Source: Marinobacter maroccanus (lineage in GTDB: Bacteria; Pseudomonadota; Gammaproteobacteria; Pseudomonadales; Oleiphilaceae). From it: a stretch of 64,000 nucleotides of DNA. The notes below the pieces were generated by a model. The model did not search any database. It worked only from the letters and a program-made list of their open reading frames with translations, and was not told the DNA's origin. Location of the stretch: contig NZ_PSSX01000003.1 in assembly GCF_002933275.1 (NCBI RefSeq), positions 62,001 to 126,000 on the forward strand, read 5' to 3'. Of this stretch, positions 35,102-44,185 are shown one piece after another. The position numbers and the translations under genes are program-made. Numbering within the stretch: position 1 is the stretch's first letter; every line of letters starts with the position of its first letter.

Positions 35102-36469
35102 GTGAAACCTCTCAGCCCTACGGATCAGCTTTTTCTCTGGCTGGAAAAGCGGCAGCAGCCCATGCACGTGGGCGGTCTTCAGCTGTTTTCTTTTCCCGAC
35201 GACGCACCGGATGATTACGTCGCCCAGCTGGCCGACCGGCTCAGGCAGTACACGAAGGTAACCCCGCCGTTTAATCAGCGCCTGGATTACCGTTTCGGCC
35301 AACCGGTCTGGGTGGAAGACGAGCACCTGGATCTGGAGCACCACTTCCGATTCGAAGCACTGCCGACACCGGGGCGGGTCAGGGAACTGTTGTCGTTTGT
35401 TTCGGCAGAACATTCCCATCTGATGGACCGTGAGCGTCCGCTGTGGGAATTTCATCTAATTGAGGGGCTGGGGGAGCGGCAGTTTGCGGTGTACATCAAG
35501 GTGCACCATGCCCTGGTGGACGGCGTATCGGCCATGCGGATGGTCACTCAGATGCTGTGCCAGGATACCGGCGAGCGGGACATGCCGCCGATCTGGGCCA
35601 TGCCGCCCCGCCCATCCCGTGAGAAGGATGATGGCGGCCCGTCCCTGTGGCGAAGTGTCGGCCATCTGCTGGGTGAATCCGGCAAACAACTGGGCACCGT
35701 ACCCACCGTGGCCCGGGAACTGCTGCGAACCATCAACGACGCCCGCAAGGACCCGGCCTACTCCTCCATTTTCCACGCGCCCCGCAGCATCCTGAACCAG
35801 AAGATCACCGGCTCCCGACGCTTCGCCGCGCAGTCCTACTGCCTGAGCCGGATAAAGGGTGTGTGCAAGGCCTATGGAACCACGGTCAATGATGTGGTGA
35901 TGGCCATGTGCGCCAGCGCGCTGCGCAGCTACCTGATGAACCAGGACGCCCTGCCGGAAAAGCCACTGATTGCCATGGTGCCGGTGTCCCTGCGCAAGGA
36001 CAACAGCTCCGGCGGCAATCAGGTCGGCGTTATCCTCGCTTCGTTACACACCGATGTCACCAGTCCAGTGACCCGGCTGATGCAGATCCATGAGGATGTG
36101 AAAGCCGCCAAGGACCGCTACGCCCACATGTCTGCGGAAGAAATCATCAACTACACCGCCCTGACTCTGGCGCCGGCAGCGTTCAATCTGCTCACCGGCA
36201 TGGCACCAAAATGGCAGACCTTCAACGTGGTGATTTCGAACGTCCCCGGACCGCGAGAGACTTGCTACTGGAACGGTGCCACGATGGACGGCATGTACCC
36301 GGTCTCCATCGCCATGGACCGCCTGGCCCTGAACATGACCCTGACCAGCTACGGCGACCAGGTGGAATTCGGCCTCATCGGCTGCCGCCGCACGCTACCC
36401 AGCCTGCAGCGGATGCTCGACTATCTGGAAAAGGCCCTGGTCGAACTGGAAACCGCCGCCGGCCTCTAG
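35102..36469 (+). CDS. Wax ester synthase / diacylglycerol acyltransferase (WS/DGAT)
   Basis: A 455-residue acyltransferase. KPLSPTDQLFLWLEKRQQPM at the start, the catalytic HHALVDG motif (about residues 140-146), KWQTFNVVISNVPGP and NMTLTSYGDQVEFGLIGCRR near the C-terminus are close to Marinobacter wax synthases as I recall them. It joins fatty alcohol to acyl-CoA to make wax esters stored as carbon reserve. The start is GTG 35102, with AAGGA 8 bases upstream; a longer frame from 35072 lacks a site. It stands about 100 bases after nirD. Confidence 0.94.
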   Translation: MKPLSPTDQLFLWLEKRQQPMHVGGLQLFSFPDDAPDDYVAQLADRLRQYTKVTPPFNQRLDYRFGQPVWVEDEHLDLEHHFRFEALPTPGRVRELLSFVSAEHSHLMDRERPLWEFHLIEGLGERQFAVYIKVHHALVDGVSAMRMVTQMLCQDTGERDMPPIWAMPPRPSREKDDGGPSLWRSVGHLLGESGKQLGTVPTVARELLRTINDARKDPAYSSIFHAPRSILNQKITGSRRFAAQSYCLSRIKGVCKAYGTTVNDVVMAMCASALRSYLMNQDALPEKPLIAMVPVSLRKDNSSGGNQVGVILASLHTDVTSPVTRLMQIHEDVKAAKDRYAHMSAEEIINYTALTLAPAAFNLLTGMAPKWQTFNVVISNVPGPRETCYWNGATMDGMYPVSIAMDRLALNMTLTSYGDQVEFGLIGCRRTLPSLQRMLDYLEKALVELETAAGL

Positions 36470-36479
36470 CCAGATCAGA

Positions 36480-36899
36480 TCAACCGAACCGGCGCTCCTC
36501 GTTCCGGATGGAAATCTGGTTGTTCAGGGTCCAGAAGTCATACAGCACGCCAATCAGGAACAGACCGCCGGTGAACAGGTAGATGATCCCGGTAATCCAC
36601 TTGCCCATGTACATGCGATGAATTCCGAACACCCCCAGGAAGGTCAGCAGGATCCAGCTTATGTTGTAGCTGACCTCACCTTCCCGGAACCGCAGGTCCG
36701 CTTCCCGGTCCATGGCCGGGATCAGGAACAGGTCGATGATCCAGCCGATGAACAGCAGCCCGAGGGTAAAAAACCAGATGGTGCCGGTAACGGGTTTGCC
36801 GTAGTAAAACCGGTGCGAACCCAGGAATCCGAAGATCCAGAGCAGGTAGCCGATCAGTTTGCTGTGGGTGTTTGGCCTTTGGGTCATGTTCGTTTTCAT
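36480..36899 (-). CDS. Tandem TM2-domain membrane protein
   Basis: A 139-residue protein with two TM2 domains in tandem. Each has a pair of helices and a GxHRxY turn: IFGFLGSHRFYYGKPVTG in the first, LGVFGIHRMYMGKWITG in the second. A basic N-terminal tail precedes them. TM2 proteins are small inner-membrane proteins of unclear role. It converges on the wax synthase gene (10 bases apart). Two type A hairpins lie upstream of its start. Confidence 0.85.
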   Translation of the reverse strand: MKTNMTQRPNTHSKLIGYLLWIFGFLGSHRFYYGKPVTGTIWFFTLGLLFIGWIIDLFLIPAMDREADLRFREGEVSYNISWILLTFLGVFGIHRMYMGKWITGIIYLFTGGLFLIGVLYDFWTLNNQISIRNEERRFG

Positions 36900-36960
36900 C
36901 CTTTTGGGTTGGTGTCCGGTTTCAATTATGGCCCTAGCCGGGTTGATTTGGGGGCTGGCC

Positions 36961-37045
36961 GGGGGGAAGGAATATTTTCCCTCGGGAAAAACAACTCGCT
37001 TCGCTCAGACATCTTTTTCCTGTCGGGAAAATATTCCTTCCCCCC
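36961..37045 (+). repeat. Type A hairpin element, copy A2
   Basis: Perfect 21-bp arms (36961-36981 and 37025-37045; GGGGGGAAGGAATATTTTCC and on) enclose the conserved core AACAACTCGCTTCGCTCAGA, CATCTTTTTCC in plus orientation. The stem differs completely from the other copies. Confidence 0.88.
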
Positions 37046-37081
37046 GTCCGTCCAAACATTGTGGCATAGGAGACGAAAAGC

Positions 37082-37111
37082 AAATTAAGACAGGGCAACA
37101 AAAATTAAGAC
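37082..37111. repeat. Short direct repeat between A2 and A3
   Basis: AAATTAAGAC occurs at 37082-37091 and again at 37102-37111, each followed by GG and CAA. The stretch from 36900 to 37253 has no gene; this repeat and the two hairpins are its only structure. Confidence 0.5.
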
Positions 37112-37138
37112 GGCAATCTCTTCTGTAAGCAGGGCGTG

Positions 37139-37218
37139 GGGTGGGGCATTATTTTTTCGGGGAAAAAGATGTCTGAGCGCAGCGAGTTGTTTTTACCCGA
37201 AAAAATAATGCCCCACCC
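37139..37218 (-). repeat. Type A hairpin element, copy A3
   Basis: Arms of about 23 bp (GGGTGGGGCATTATTTTTTC and on) enclose the conserved core in inverted orientation (GATGTCTGAGCGCAGCGAGT). It lies about 95 bases from A2, facing it. Confidence 0.87.
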
Positions 37219-37253
37219 TGCGACCACGCTCCCAACCAAGCGGTCCCAAAATA

Positions 37254-38360
37254 TCAGGGCCCCACCTCGGGCGCAGGGTCCGGACCACCTTCGCGAAACT
37301 CGCTGGCCGACTTGCCGGTCCACTTCCGGAAGGCCCGGCTGAAGTTGGAGAGGTCCGCATACCCCAGCTCGTAGGCAATCTCGCTGACCGATTGGTTGGT
37401 ATAACGGAGCAACTGGATCGCCCGGTCTTTCAGCACCGCTTCGACAATTTCCCGATAGCTGGTATCCCGGTCCGCCAGCCGGCGTTTCAGGGTGCGGGAC
37501 GAGACGCAGAACCGTTCGGCCATGGCTTCCAGTGACGGCAAGGGGCCCGGCATCATCCGGAGCATGTTGCGGATCGCCAGGACAATGTCACCCTGTTCCT
37601 TCAGGGCCTTCTGCAGTTCGAACTCGCACTGGTCACGGGCCATTCGGGAGGCTTCGGCGTCGGCCAGACGCATACGCACCTCCAGAAGCTCCCGGGGGAA
37701 CACCATCATTTCGTCGGGCTGGCCGTATTCGAACCGAACGGGAAGCTGGTCGGCAAACTGCCGGTACCAGGGCGGCTCCGGGGCGCTCAGGCGAACGGTG
37801 ACACCCGACAGCTTGCCGTCTTCCAGGGCAAAGCCGTGTTTTGCCGCGTCCTCCCGGTCCAGGAGCTGTTCGGTCAGCAGAATCAGGGTGGCGCTGACGG
37901 TCTCGGCCAGAAACGGATAGAGGCCGGGCACTTCGAATTCGGTGCAGAGTTTTACCAGCACCTGATCCCCTGCTTCGGACTGGCTCATGCTGAGAAACGG
38001 CACTCGCAGGTGCAGGTATCGGCGCACAGAATCCAGGGCATCGGCGAAGGTGGGGCTGGTGAGGGCGGCGAAGCCCAGAGTGCCGTGGATTGTCAGCCGC
38101 AACTCCCGGGCCAGCATAAAGCTGAGACCGTCCTGACCGGCCAGGTTCATGGCCCGCTTGGCCATTATGATGGCATCGGTGACAAACACACGGCTGTCGT
38201 TGGACTTGAGATCGTCCGGGCTGAAGTCCAGGCCTTCATAGAGTAACCGGTCGTTATAGCCCAGTTGCCGGACGGTCTCGGCCAGAACCCGCAGGTAAGC
38301 GCCCGGCACCAGAAACAATCCCAGCATCTGCCGTTCTTTGTCCGGACCGGTTGCGCTCAT
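37254..38360 (-). CDS. AraC-family transcriptional regulator
   Basis: A 368-residue regulator. The N-terminal two-thirds is an arabinose-binding-type sensor domain (LGLFLVPGAYLRVLAETVRQ, LRLTIHGTLGFAALTSPTFA). The C-terminal 100 residues hold two helix-turn-helix motifs (MAERFCVSSRTLKRRLADRD then SVSEIAYELGYADLSNFSRA FRKWTG, here split). ATG 38360 follows AAGGA by 7 bases. It diverges from the metal-dependent hydrolase gene, which may be a target. Confidence 0.88.
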   Translation of the reverse strand: MSATGPDKERQMLGLFLVPGAYLRVLAETVRQLGYNDRLLYEGLDFSPDDLKSNDSRVFVTDAIIMAKRAMNLAGQDGLSFMLARELRLTIHGTLGFAALTSPTFADALDSVRRYLHLRVPFLSMSQSEAGDQVLVKLCTEFEVPGLYPFLAETVSATLILLTEQLLDREDAAKHGFALEDGKLSGVTVRLSAPEPPWYRQFADQLPVRFEYGQPDEMMVFPRELLEVRMRLADAEASRMARDQCEFELQKALKEQGDIVLAIRNMLRMMPGPLPSLEAMAERFCVSSRTLKRRLADRDTSYREIVEAVLKDRAIQLLRYTNQSVSEIAYELGYADLSNFSRAFRKWTGKSASEFREGGPDPAPEVGP

Positions 38361-38585
38361 TGGCATTCCTTATTATTCAGTTGGCTGAAGCACTTGGCCT
38401 GACTCTATCAGATGCCTCCCGCCACTACAGTGGGGCCCGGCACACCCGGGTCGCCGTCAGCATGGCCAATCAATTTCCTGCCCGTGTCCCATCCTGATCG
38501 ACTGCCGTCCCCTTTGCGCATTCCTGCCTGACCTTGACTGCCCCACACTGAAGCCATGACATCAGCCAGAGTGAGGAGTACACAC

Positions 38586-39491
38586 ATGCTGAGCAGCAAA
38601 ACCGCCGAAAAGAAGACGGCTCCGGTTACCCGGGCCTCCAACACACCCGGCAACGTCACCATCACAGCCCAGCGCATGGGGTTTGAATTCGGTGAGCAGG
38701 TGCCCCGTTACTGGGTCGATAACAGCTATACCATCAGCCACATCATGAACGGGCTCTCGGTGCTGTTTCCGCAGGGCGAGCAGTTCTTCGTGGATTCGGT
38801 AAGAGCGTTCCGGGACCAGATCTCCGATCCCAAGCTGAAGGAAGAGATACGCGGGTTCATTGGCCAGGAGGCCATGCACTCCCTGGAGCACATTGCCATG
38901 AACCAGCACGTTCGTGACCAGGGCATGCCGGTGGAAGAGCTCGAGAAACACCTGGAAGTGGTTCTTGGCATTACCAAAAAACTGCCCAAACGCCACCAGC
39001 TGGCTATCACCTGTGCCCTGGAGCACCTCACCGCCATGATGGCCGACATGCTGTTGGCCCGTGACGATGTACGCGAAGATATGGATGAATCCATGCGCCC
39101 ACTATGGGTCTGGCACGCGATTGAAGAAACCGAGCACAAGGCGGTTGCCTTCGACGTGTTCCAGGCGGCGGGCGGCACCTACGCCGAAAGAACCTTTTAT
39201 CTGGCGTTCAGCACAGCGGCCCTGGGTGTCATGAGCACCTATTTCACCAGCCGGATGATGCTGAACGACCGCAAGAACTTCTCTTTGAAAGACACGGCTA
39301 CCGGCCTCTGGCGACTCTGGGGCGTAAACGGCACCTTCTCAAGCCTGATTCCCACATGGCTGGAGTATTTCAAGCCGGGTTTCCATCCCTGGGATCATGA
39401 CAACAGCGACCTGATTGCCCGTTTCAAGGAAGAAATCCAGGCGCATATTGCACCGCAGTACCAGAAGGGTAATCGACGGACTCTGCAGTAA
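38586..39491 (+). CDS. Metal-dependent hydrolase-like protein (COG3687/PF10118)
   Basis: A 301-residue protein with histidine/glutamate helices characteristic of the family: EAMHSLEHIAMNQHV, ALEHLTAMMADML and WVWHAIEETEHKAVAFDVF. These probably bind a di-metal centre. No signal peptide. GAGGAG lies before ATG 38586. The reaction is not known. An AraC regulator gene diverges from it. A type A hairpin follows the stop. Confidence 0.8.
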   Translation: MLSSKTAEKKTAPVTRASNTPGNVTITAQRMGFEFGEQVPRYWVDNSYTISHIMNGLSVLFPQGEQFFVDSVRAFRDQISDPKLKEEIRGFIGQEAMHSLEHIAMNQHVRDQGMPVEELEKHLEVVLGITKKLPKRHQLAITCALEHLTAMMADMLLARDDVREDMDESMRPLWVWHAIEETEHKAVAFDVFQAAGGTYAERTFYLAFSTAALGVMSTYFTSRMMLNDRKNFSLKDTATGLWRLWGVNGTFSSLIPTWLEYFKPGFHPWDHDNSDLIARFKEEIQAHIAPQYQKGNRRTLQ

Positions 39492-39515
39492 TCTTGGGAG
39501 TTACGCGGACAAGCA

Positions 39516-39593
39516 GGTGGGGAGGCCTTTGTTCCGGGAAAAACAACTCGCTGCGCTCAGACATCTTTTTCCCTGCACAAAGGCCTCCCCACC
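39516..39593 (+). repeat. Type A hairpin element, copy A4
   Basis: Perfect 17-bp arms (39516-39532 and 39577-39593; GGTGGGGAGGCCTTTGT) enclose the core AACAACTCGCTGCGCTCAGA, CATCTTTTTCCC in plus orientation. It lies between convergent genes and could act as a terminator. Confidence 0.88.
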
Positions 39594-39619
39594 CACTCAT
39601 CCGCTTGATCTGGCAGAGA

Positions 39620-40405
39620 TCAGCTGCCCGCTTTGGCCACTCCGGATCGAATAACCTCTCCCTTTCGCCAAAGCCGCCATTCACCTGGCTGGTAAACATC
39701 CCACTTTTCATCTGTGGTCAGAGGTTCAGTAACGATCACGCTGACGATGTCGTTGGGCGTCGTTTCCGATTCGAAATCCACCGTCACGTCCGCGTCTTTC
39801 AAACGGGCAGGGCCGAACGGTGCCCGTCGGGTAATGCTGGCCATTTTGGTGGTGCAGTAGGTGAACAGCCAGTCGCCGTTGCTCAGAAGAAGGTTGAACA
39901 CGCCCTGGCTGGCGTAAGCCTTCGACAAGCGCACGAGCCGATCGGTGATGTCGTCGGTGGGGGTGTTCCGGTCGCAATGGCTGCGCAGGTGGTTGAGGAT
40001 ATCGCAGAACAGGGCTTCGCTGTCGGTGGTGCCGACCGGCTCGTAGAAGCCCGGATTTGAACGGAAGCCGGAGAGCTGGCCGTTGTGGGCGAATACCCAG
40101 TAGCGGCCCCAGAGTTCGCGCATGAACGGGTGGGTGTTGGCCAGGCAGATTGCGCCGACGTTGGCCTGGCGGATGTGGCAGATGGCTACTTCGCTTTTGA
40201 TGGGATGAGTCTGGACCACTTCGGCGATTCGGGAACTGGCGCTGGCGTCGGCGTCGTGGAAGGCCCGCACGCCTTTGCCTTCGTAGAAGGCCACACCCCA
40301 GCCGTCCTTGTGGGGGCCGGTCTGGCCGCCCCGACGGGTCAGGCCGGTGAAACTGAAACACAGGTCGGTGGGCGTATTGGCGCTCATGGCCAGCAGTTCA
40401 CACAT
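39620..40405 (-). CDS. Class II glutamine amidotransferase (YafJ-like)
   Basis: A 261-residue protein beginning MCELLAMSANTPTDLCFSFT, so Cys2 becomes the N-terminal nucleophile after methionine removal. Further family motifs are HKDGWGVAFYEGKGVRAFHD, HIRQANVGAICLANTHPF and FAHNGQLSGF. It would release ammonia from glutamine. No synthetase domain or partner gene is attached, so the acceptor is unknown. It converges with the hydrolase gene. Confidence 0.9.
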   Translation of the reverse strand: MCELLAMSANTPTDLCFSFTGLTRRGGQTGPHKDGWGVAFYEGKGVRAFHDADASASSRIAEVVQTHPIKSEVAICHIRQANVGAICLANTHPFMRELWGRYWVFAHNGQLSGFRSNPGFYEPVGTTDSEALFCDILNHLRSHCDRNTPTDDITDRLVRLSKAYASQGVFNLLLSNGDWLFTYCTTKMASITRRAPFGPARLKDADVTVDFESETTPNDIVSVIVTEPLTTDEKWDVYQPGEWRLWRKGEVIRSGVAKAGS

Positions 40406-40452
40406 GGGCTACTTCAATCTTGCAGGAGGATGATGGCCCAAGAATACCGGAA

Positions 40453-41553
40453 TCAGCCGGCTTCGACAGTCAGAATCTCAAGCTGACGGGGGTTATGGCC
40501 AGCCCCTACAACCCGATTTCGCCCGGCTCGCTTGCCGCTGTAGAGCCAGCGATCGGCAACCCGGAACAGGCTTTCGGCCTCGCGACCATGGTCTGGCCAC
40601 TGGGCGATCCCGAAGGAGGCAGTTACCCGGATGCGGGCATCGCCGTAAGATAGTTCTCGCTCGGAGATTCGCTGACGCAGCTCGTCCATCAGGACAAATG
40701 CATCCGCCGGTTTCACATCCCTGAGAATCAGGCCGAACTCCTCGCCACCCAGGCGGCCGACAAAGTCGGTGCTTCTCAGGCGCTCGGTCAGGCATCGGCT
40801 GATGTTCTTCAGAACAAAGTCTCCGGCCTCATGGCCCAGGGTGTCGTTGACAACCTTGAAGTGGTCAATATCCATCACCACCAGCGCAAACCCGGCTCCA
40901 CTGCGATCACACTCGGCGATGGTGCGGTTCAACGTGCCCTGGAAGTTACTGCGATTGGCGAGGCCGGTCAGTGCGTCCGTCTGGGCCATGTCCACCAGGC
41001 GCTGTTCGGCCTCTTCACGGCGAACCTCATACATGTGAATGAAGGCCAGCATCAGTGCACCGCACAACACCATGTTGAGCAGATCGATCATCGCGTGGAG
41101 GCTGCCGACCTGGTCAAGGTGGATGTAGTAGATAACGCCGCCGACGATCATGAAAGGCGCGCTGAGAATCACGCCTTCTTTCTTGCCAAGCAACAGGTAG
41201 GCAAGAACCGGCATCATCAACACCCAGACGAAAGCGGACACCGAGGCTTCCGGTAACAGCATGATCACCAGGAAGAATGCGAACAGGGGCACCAGATAGG
41301 CATAGACCCATTGCTGTAAATACGGTGTCGACTTCAGGCGCCAGACGCCGAAATACAGCAACGCGCTGGCACACAACTCAGCAACCCCCACCCAGGGGTA
41401 GCCATTGAGGAACTGCAGGCATGCGAAAACCACCAGTGCCGAGCCGGTGATCAGAAAAAGCAGCCGCATCAGTGAGCGGCGATGGCTGTCGCGCAGACCC
41501 GAGCGGCTCTGTTCCAGAGTGGCCCCCAGGTCGGAATGGTGAGGCGTATTCAT
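40453..41553 (-). CDS. Membrane GGDEF diguanylate cyclase
   Basis: A 366-residue protein. Six or so membrane segments (residues about 30-195, e.g. SLMRLLFLITGSALVVFACL) are followed by a GGDEF domain. RLGGEEFGLIL is intact, and RSTD five residues earlier is an I-site, so it should make cyclic-di-GMP and be product-inhibited. ATG 41553 is chosen, with AAGGAAG upstream. The membrane part is not a named sensor domain I can identify. Confidence 0.88.
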   Translation of the reverse strand: MNTPHHSDLGATLEQSRSGLRDSHRRSLMRLLFLITGSALVVFACLQFLNGYPWVGVAELCASALLYFGVWRLKSTPYLQQWVYAYLVPLFAFFLVIMLLPEASVSAFVWVLMMPVLAYLLLGKKEGVILSAPFMIVGGVIYYIHLDQVGSLHAMIDLLNMVLCGALMLAFIHMYEVRREEAEQRLVDMAQTDALTGLANRSNFQGTLNRTIAECDRSGAGFALVVMDIDHFKVVNDTLGHEAGDFVLKNISRCLTERLRSTDFVGRLGGEEFGLILRDVKPADAFVLMDELRQRISERELSYGDARIRVTASFGIAQWPDHGREAESLFRVADRWLYSGKRAGRNRVVGAGHNPRQLEILTVEAG

Positions 41554-41654
41554 GCTGACTCTTCCTTGGATCAGCTTCCGAGTATAGCCCCGAAAAACTG
41601 TTTGTAAAACGTACAACGAGCCCGACCTTCAGGCCCGCTGCACGCATCGGTTCT

Positions 41655-42470
41655 TCAGATATAGAGGTTCTTGCGGGAGAAACGCTCCACCAGCGGCTGG
41701 TAAGCGGAACCCAGCAGACGGTTGATCGCATCAATACCCCAGGCATCCGGGCCCACCAGTATGCGGGACTCATTCTTGAGGATGCCTTTTACAATGGTTT
41801 CTGCGGCTTTCTCGGGCGTGGTCATGGCGAGTTTATCGAAACCTTTACGCTGGGCGACGGCGTTCTCGGACTTGCCCATTCGGGCCGCGTTGGCGATGTT
41901 TGTGCGGATACCCCCAGGGTGCACACAGCTCACCGCCACCGGCTGGTTCTCCAGCTTCATTTCCTGGCGCAGAGCTTCGGTGAATCCGCGCACCGCAAAC
42001 TTGGCGGCGTTGTAGGCGCTCTGCTTGGGCACGCCGATCAGGCCAAACACACTGGACACGTTCACTACATGGCCATCGCCCGAGGCAATCAGATGTGGCA
42101 GGAAGGCGCGGGTACCATGGGCAACGCCCCAGAAATCAATGTCCATGACCCATTTGAAGTCCTCGTCGGTCATCTCGCGGACCGTGGCAGACAGGGCAAC
42201 GCCCGCGTTGTTGATGACCAGATTGACCTGGCCGAAATCTTTCACAACCTCCTCCGCATGGGCAAAGATGGCATCACGATCAGACACATCCAGCGAGTAG
42301 GTCTTCACATCGGCGCCTTCAAGCGCTTCCGCGGTTTCCACGAGGCCTGCCTCATTGACGTCAGACAGCGCCAGCCGGCAGCCCCGGTCCGCCAGCGATC
42401 TGGCGAGCGCGCGGCCGATACCCGAACCGGCACCGGTAACAACGGCAACTTTGTTCTTCAGATTCTTCAT
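41655..42470 (-). CDS. Short-chain dehydrogenase/reductase
   Basis: A 271-residue SDR. It has the nucleotide-binding GAGSGIGRALAR, the NNAGVALS motif, the serine in HVVNVSSVFG and the catalytic YNAAKFAVRGF. The C-terminal part resembles SDRs often found in Marinobacter and other lipid-metabolising bacteria. The substrate is not determined by sequence. ATG 42470 follows AGAGG; the longer upstream frame is non-coding. It diverges from the nfeD-like gene. Confidence 0.88.
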   Translation of the reverse strand: MKNLKNKVAVVTGAGSGIGRALARSLADRGCRLALSDVNEAGLVETAEALEGADVKTYSLDVSDRDAIFAHAEEVVKDFGQVNLVINNAGVALSATVREMTDEDFKWVMDIDFWGVAHGTRAFLPHLIASGDGHVVNVSSVFGLIGVPKQSAYNAAKFAVRGFTEALRQEMKLENQPVAVSCVHPGGIRTNIANAARMGKSENAVAQRKGFDKLAMTTPEKAAETIVKGILKNESRILVGPDAWGIDAINRLLGSAYQPLVERFSRKNLYI

Positions 42471-42675
42471 GGTCACAGACCTCTTGATTGTAGGCACATC
42501 AATTAAAGCAGATACTCTACCAATTGCCTGCCGGCGGGATATGGCTTTAGTGAACCAGGCCACATGGCATTCCGGCCACCCTCTGACGCGGCACCCGGTT
42601 TCCGGTACAATCCTGTGCCGTTGGTCGGTGCACGACACCGACCCTCTACCTCCCCCGAACCTGTGGATTTTCTGT

Positions 42676-43134
42676 ATGGAATGGAGTCTTACGCATTTCT
42701 GGCTGATCCTGGCCCTGGTGCTGAGCCTGGCGGAACTGGCCTCAGGTGTTCTGTTACTTCTGGCCCTGGGCATCGCGGCCGCGCTGACCGCCTTGCTGGC
42801 CTTTCTGGACATACCATTCGAATGGCAGCTGGCCGGTATGGGGCTGTTCTCGGGAATCCTGGTGCCTGTCGCCATTCGCTGGATTCGGCCGCGCTTCTCA
42901 CCAAAGGGCGTGGCTTATGGCACAACCGGTACGGGCGTGGAGCAGGGCCGGCGTTACCAGACCCTGAAGCGGGATTTCGACGGTGCGACTGGCATCAAGG
43001 TCAATGGTGATTTCTATCGCCTGCGAGTGACTGACACCGGAGAAACCGACCTACCGGAAGGAACCGACGTCATTTTCAAACAGTTTGACGGCACCACCGC
43101 CGTTGTTGAGACGATCACACACAAGGAACAGTAA
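42676..43134 (+). CDS. NfeD-like membrane protein
   Basis: A 152-residue protein. Two to three membrane helices (FWLILALVLSLAELASGVLL, LALGIAAALTALLAF) are followed by a C-terminal OB-fold (GIKVNGDFYRLRV then LPEGTDVIF). It is of the short NfeD type that partners with SPFH proteins, and the SPFH gene begins 3 bases after its stop. The pair probably organises membrane microdomains. Confidence 0.85.
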   Translation: MEWSLTHFWLILALVLSLAELASGVLLLLALGIAAALTALLAFLDIPFEWQLAGMGLFSGILVPVAIRWIRPRFSPKGVAYGTTGTGVEQGRRYQTLKRDFDGATGIKVNGDFYRLRVTDTGETDLPEGTDVIFKQFDGTTAVVETITHKEQ

Positions 43135-43136
43135 GC

Positions 43137-44171
43137 ATGGAACAGTATCTTTCACCCGGGCTGATCATCAGCCTGATTCTGGTCGCCATCGGCATCTTCA
43201 TCATTGCCAAGGGGCTGGTCATCGTGCGCCAATCCGAGGTCATGGTTATTGAGCGCCTCGGTTCGTTCAACCGGATCCTCGAAAGCGGCGTGAACATCAT
43301 CATTCCCTTCATCGAGCGGCCACGGCCGATCACCATGCTTCGCTACGTGCGCATGGGCGAGGATTATCATCCGGTGATGAGCGATGAAGTCCGGATTGAC
43401 CGCCGGGAAACGGTTATGGACTTCCCGGGACAGCCGGTAGTAACCACCGACAACGTGACGGTTAAGATCAACGGCGCCCTCTACTACCAGATTATTGACC
43501 CCCGCCGGGCCGTTTATGAAGTGGCCAACATGAGCCAGGCGGTAGAAGTTCTGGCAAAAACCACTCTGCGCTCGGTGGTGGGCAAGATGGAACTGGACAA
43601 GCTGTTTGAATCCCGCAGCGAGGTGAACAACGCTATCCAGGCAGAGATGGAAGAGGCCGCTTCAAAGTGGGGCGTCAAGCTTACCCGGGTCGAGGTCCAG
43701 GACATCAGCATGCCCGAAGAAGTGGAAGAAGCCATGCGCCTGCAGATGGCTGCGGAACGAAAGCGCCGGGCCACGGTCACCGAAGCCGAGGGCGAAAAGT
43801 CGGCGGCGATCGCCATGGCCCAGGGCCAGCGCGAGTCCGCCATTCTGAATGCCCAGGGCGACAAGGAATCCGCCATTCTCCGGGCCCAGGGCGAGCAGGA
43901 GTCCATTCGACTGGTGCTCAGCGCCATGGGTGACTCCGAAGAGAACAAGCAGACGGTTATTGGCTACCTGCTGGGCCAGAGCTATATCAAGGTTCTGCCG
44001 AATATGGCAAAAGAGGGTGAGCGGGTATTCGTACCCTATGAATCCTCAGCGCTGCTGGGCTCCATGGGCATGTTCCGGGAACTGGCCGGCAGCCCCGAGG
44101 ACACCGTTCGCCAGCATTTGCAGCGCGATGGCCTGCGTGGCGGGCTGGTTGGTTCCGCGGGTAACAGTTAA
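43137..44171 (+). CDS. SPFH/band 7 membrane protein (QmcA-like)
   Basis: A 344-residue protein. One N-terminal membrane helix (LIISLILVAIGIFIIAKGLV) is followed by a band-7 domain (RQSEVMVIERLGSFNRILES, KINGALYYQIIDP, LRSVVGKMELDKLFESR) and an alanine/glutamate coiled coil (about 210-265). It forms large oligomers at the inner membrane and may modulate the FtsH protease. AAGGAACAG precedes the ATG. Cotranscribed with nfeD. Confidence 0.92.
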   Translation: MEQYLSPGLIISLILVAIGIFIIAKGLVIVRQSEVMVIERLGSFNRILESGVNIIIPFIERPRPITMLRYVRMGEDYHPVMSDEVRIDRRETVMDFPGQPVVTTDNVTVKINGALYYQIIDPRRAVYEVANMSQAVEVLAKTTLRSVVGKMELDKLFESRSEVNNAIQAEMEEAASKWGVKLTRVEVQDISMPEEVEEAMRLQMAAERKRRATVTEAEGEKSAAIAMAQGQRESAILNAQGDKESAILRAQGEQESIRLVLSAMGDSEENKQTVIGYLLGQSYIKVLPNMAKEGERVFVPYESSALLGSMGMFRELAGSPEDTVRQHLQRDGLRGGLVGSAGNS

Positions 44172-44185
44172 GCCCTGAGAAACTT

